Positions 35,323 through 35,377 of a DNA stretch of 35,377 bases are shown one piece after another. Where the stretch lies: contig CAOKER010000018.1 of NCBI GenBank assembly GCA_948467545.1, positions 1 to 35,377 on the forward strand, in the 5' to 3' direction. The notes beneath the pieces are model-generated. The model had not been told where the DNA came from and did not search any database. It saw only the letters and a program-made list of their open reading frames with translations. The position numbers were made by a program, and so were the translations under genes. How positions within the stretch are numbered: the first letter of the stretch is position 1; each line of letters starts with the position of its first letter. Origin of the DNA: an uncultured Eubacteriales bacterium. Its GTDB lineage: Bacteria > Bacillota > Clostridia > Oscillospirales > CAG-272.

Positions 35323-35351
35323 TTGACAAAACATATAAATTGTGTTAAACT
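35323..35351 (+). promoter_or_regulatory. Sigma-A-type promoter facing outward (right)
   Basis: TTGACA (35323-35328), a 17-bp spacer and TAAACT (35346-35351), pointing out of the window. It is identical to the left-arm promoter (391-419, minus). What it drives is beyond the end. Confidence 0.6.
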
Positions 35352-35377
35352 ATCGGTTACCGCAGAAGTGACTTGGG

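Larger units (their letters stand above)
33943..35377 (-). repeat. Right arm of the ~1.45-kb inverted repeat, to window end
   Basis: Reverse complement of the left arm (364-1829); the match runs to the last base, so the repeat may continue beyond. It includes the reversed ATTGAGCGCA micro-repeats (34144-34212) and the 34490-34610 stretch of degenerate repeats around AATGCTTTT and AACGTTTTT. It lacks the 140-bp left-arm insertion and has its own ~80-bp insertion. No gene is supported. 33824-33942 between GH2 and the arm holds nothing recognisable. Confidence 0.9.

Overview
The window reads as chromosomal DNA of a monoderm Bacillota, most likely class Clostridia. Four things point there: the CIRCE-controlled gene order hrcA-grpE-dnaK-dnaJ-prmA-rsmE, a class D-type sortase with its own substrate gene, consensus sigma-A promoters, and a strong Shine-Dalgarno habit. 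Most starts lie 12-15 nt (very often exactly 13) after an AGAAAGG-like motif. Base composition is moderate and even. I see no phage, transposase, plasmid or CRISPR gene, so this is mostly core genome.

Layout. 1-363: edge of the preceding region with two hairpins. 364-1829 and 33943-35377: two arms of an imperfect, non-coding, repeat-rich inverted repeat of about 1.45 kb that brackets everything else. Each arm carries a sigma-A-like promoter pointing outward. 2090-5104: pduL (-), a small lipoprotein (+), type II pantothenate kinase (-) and a HAD-IIA phosphatase (+). 5511-13484: the heat-shock operon (promoter, CIRCE, hrcA, grpE, dnaK, dnaJ, prmA, rsmE, a hot-dog thioesterase, terminator). 13493-16428 (-): a zinc-ribbon membrane protein with peptide-repeat tail, preceded by an SGNH hydrolase. 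16474-19359 (+): pseudouridine synthase and apolipoprotein N-acyltransferase, overlapping by 13 bp. 19448-22149 (+): a cassette of secreted wall-anchored protein, sortase and membrane protein, with promoter and terminator. 22385-24442: a CmpB-like membrane protein, two small conserved-looking genes on the minus strand (one of only 56 codons) and tRNA-Val(GAC). 24909-33823 (+): glycerophosphodiester phosphodiesterase, a heterodimeric ABC exporter pair, uridine phosphorylase and a cytoplasmic GH2 glycosidase.

How the parts work together. The HrcA/CIRCE operon makes the DnaK-DnaJ-GrpE chaperone machine; a 30-bp palindrome between dnaK and dnaJ could set the DnaK:DnaJ ratio. PrmA, RsmE and the pseudouridine synthase modify ribosomal components. 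Lnt, the small lipoprotein and the sortase cassette concern the cell surface. In the ABC pair, the degenerate residues of the two subunits fall together into a single ATP site, so the pair should act as an obligate heterodimer.

The features most worth following up are the sortase cassette with its non-canonical sorting signal, the zinc-ribbon protein with hexapeptide and heptapeptide repeats, the inverted-repeat arms with outward promoters, the shifted Shine-Dalgarno register, and several short tandem repeats placed in 5' leaders.
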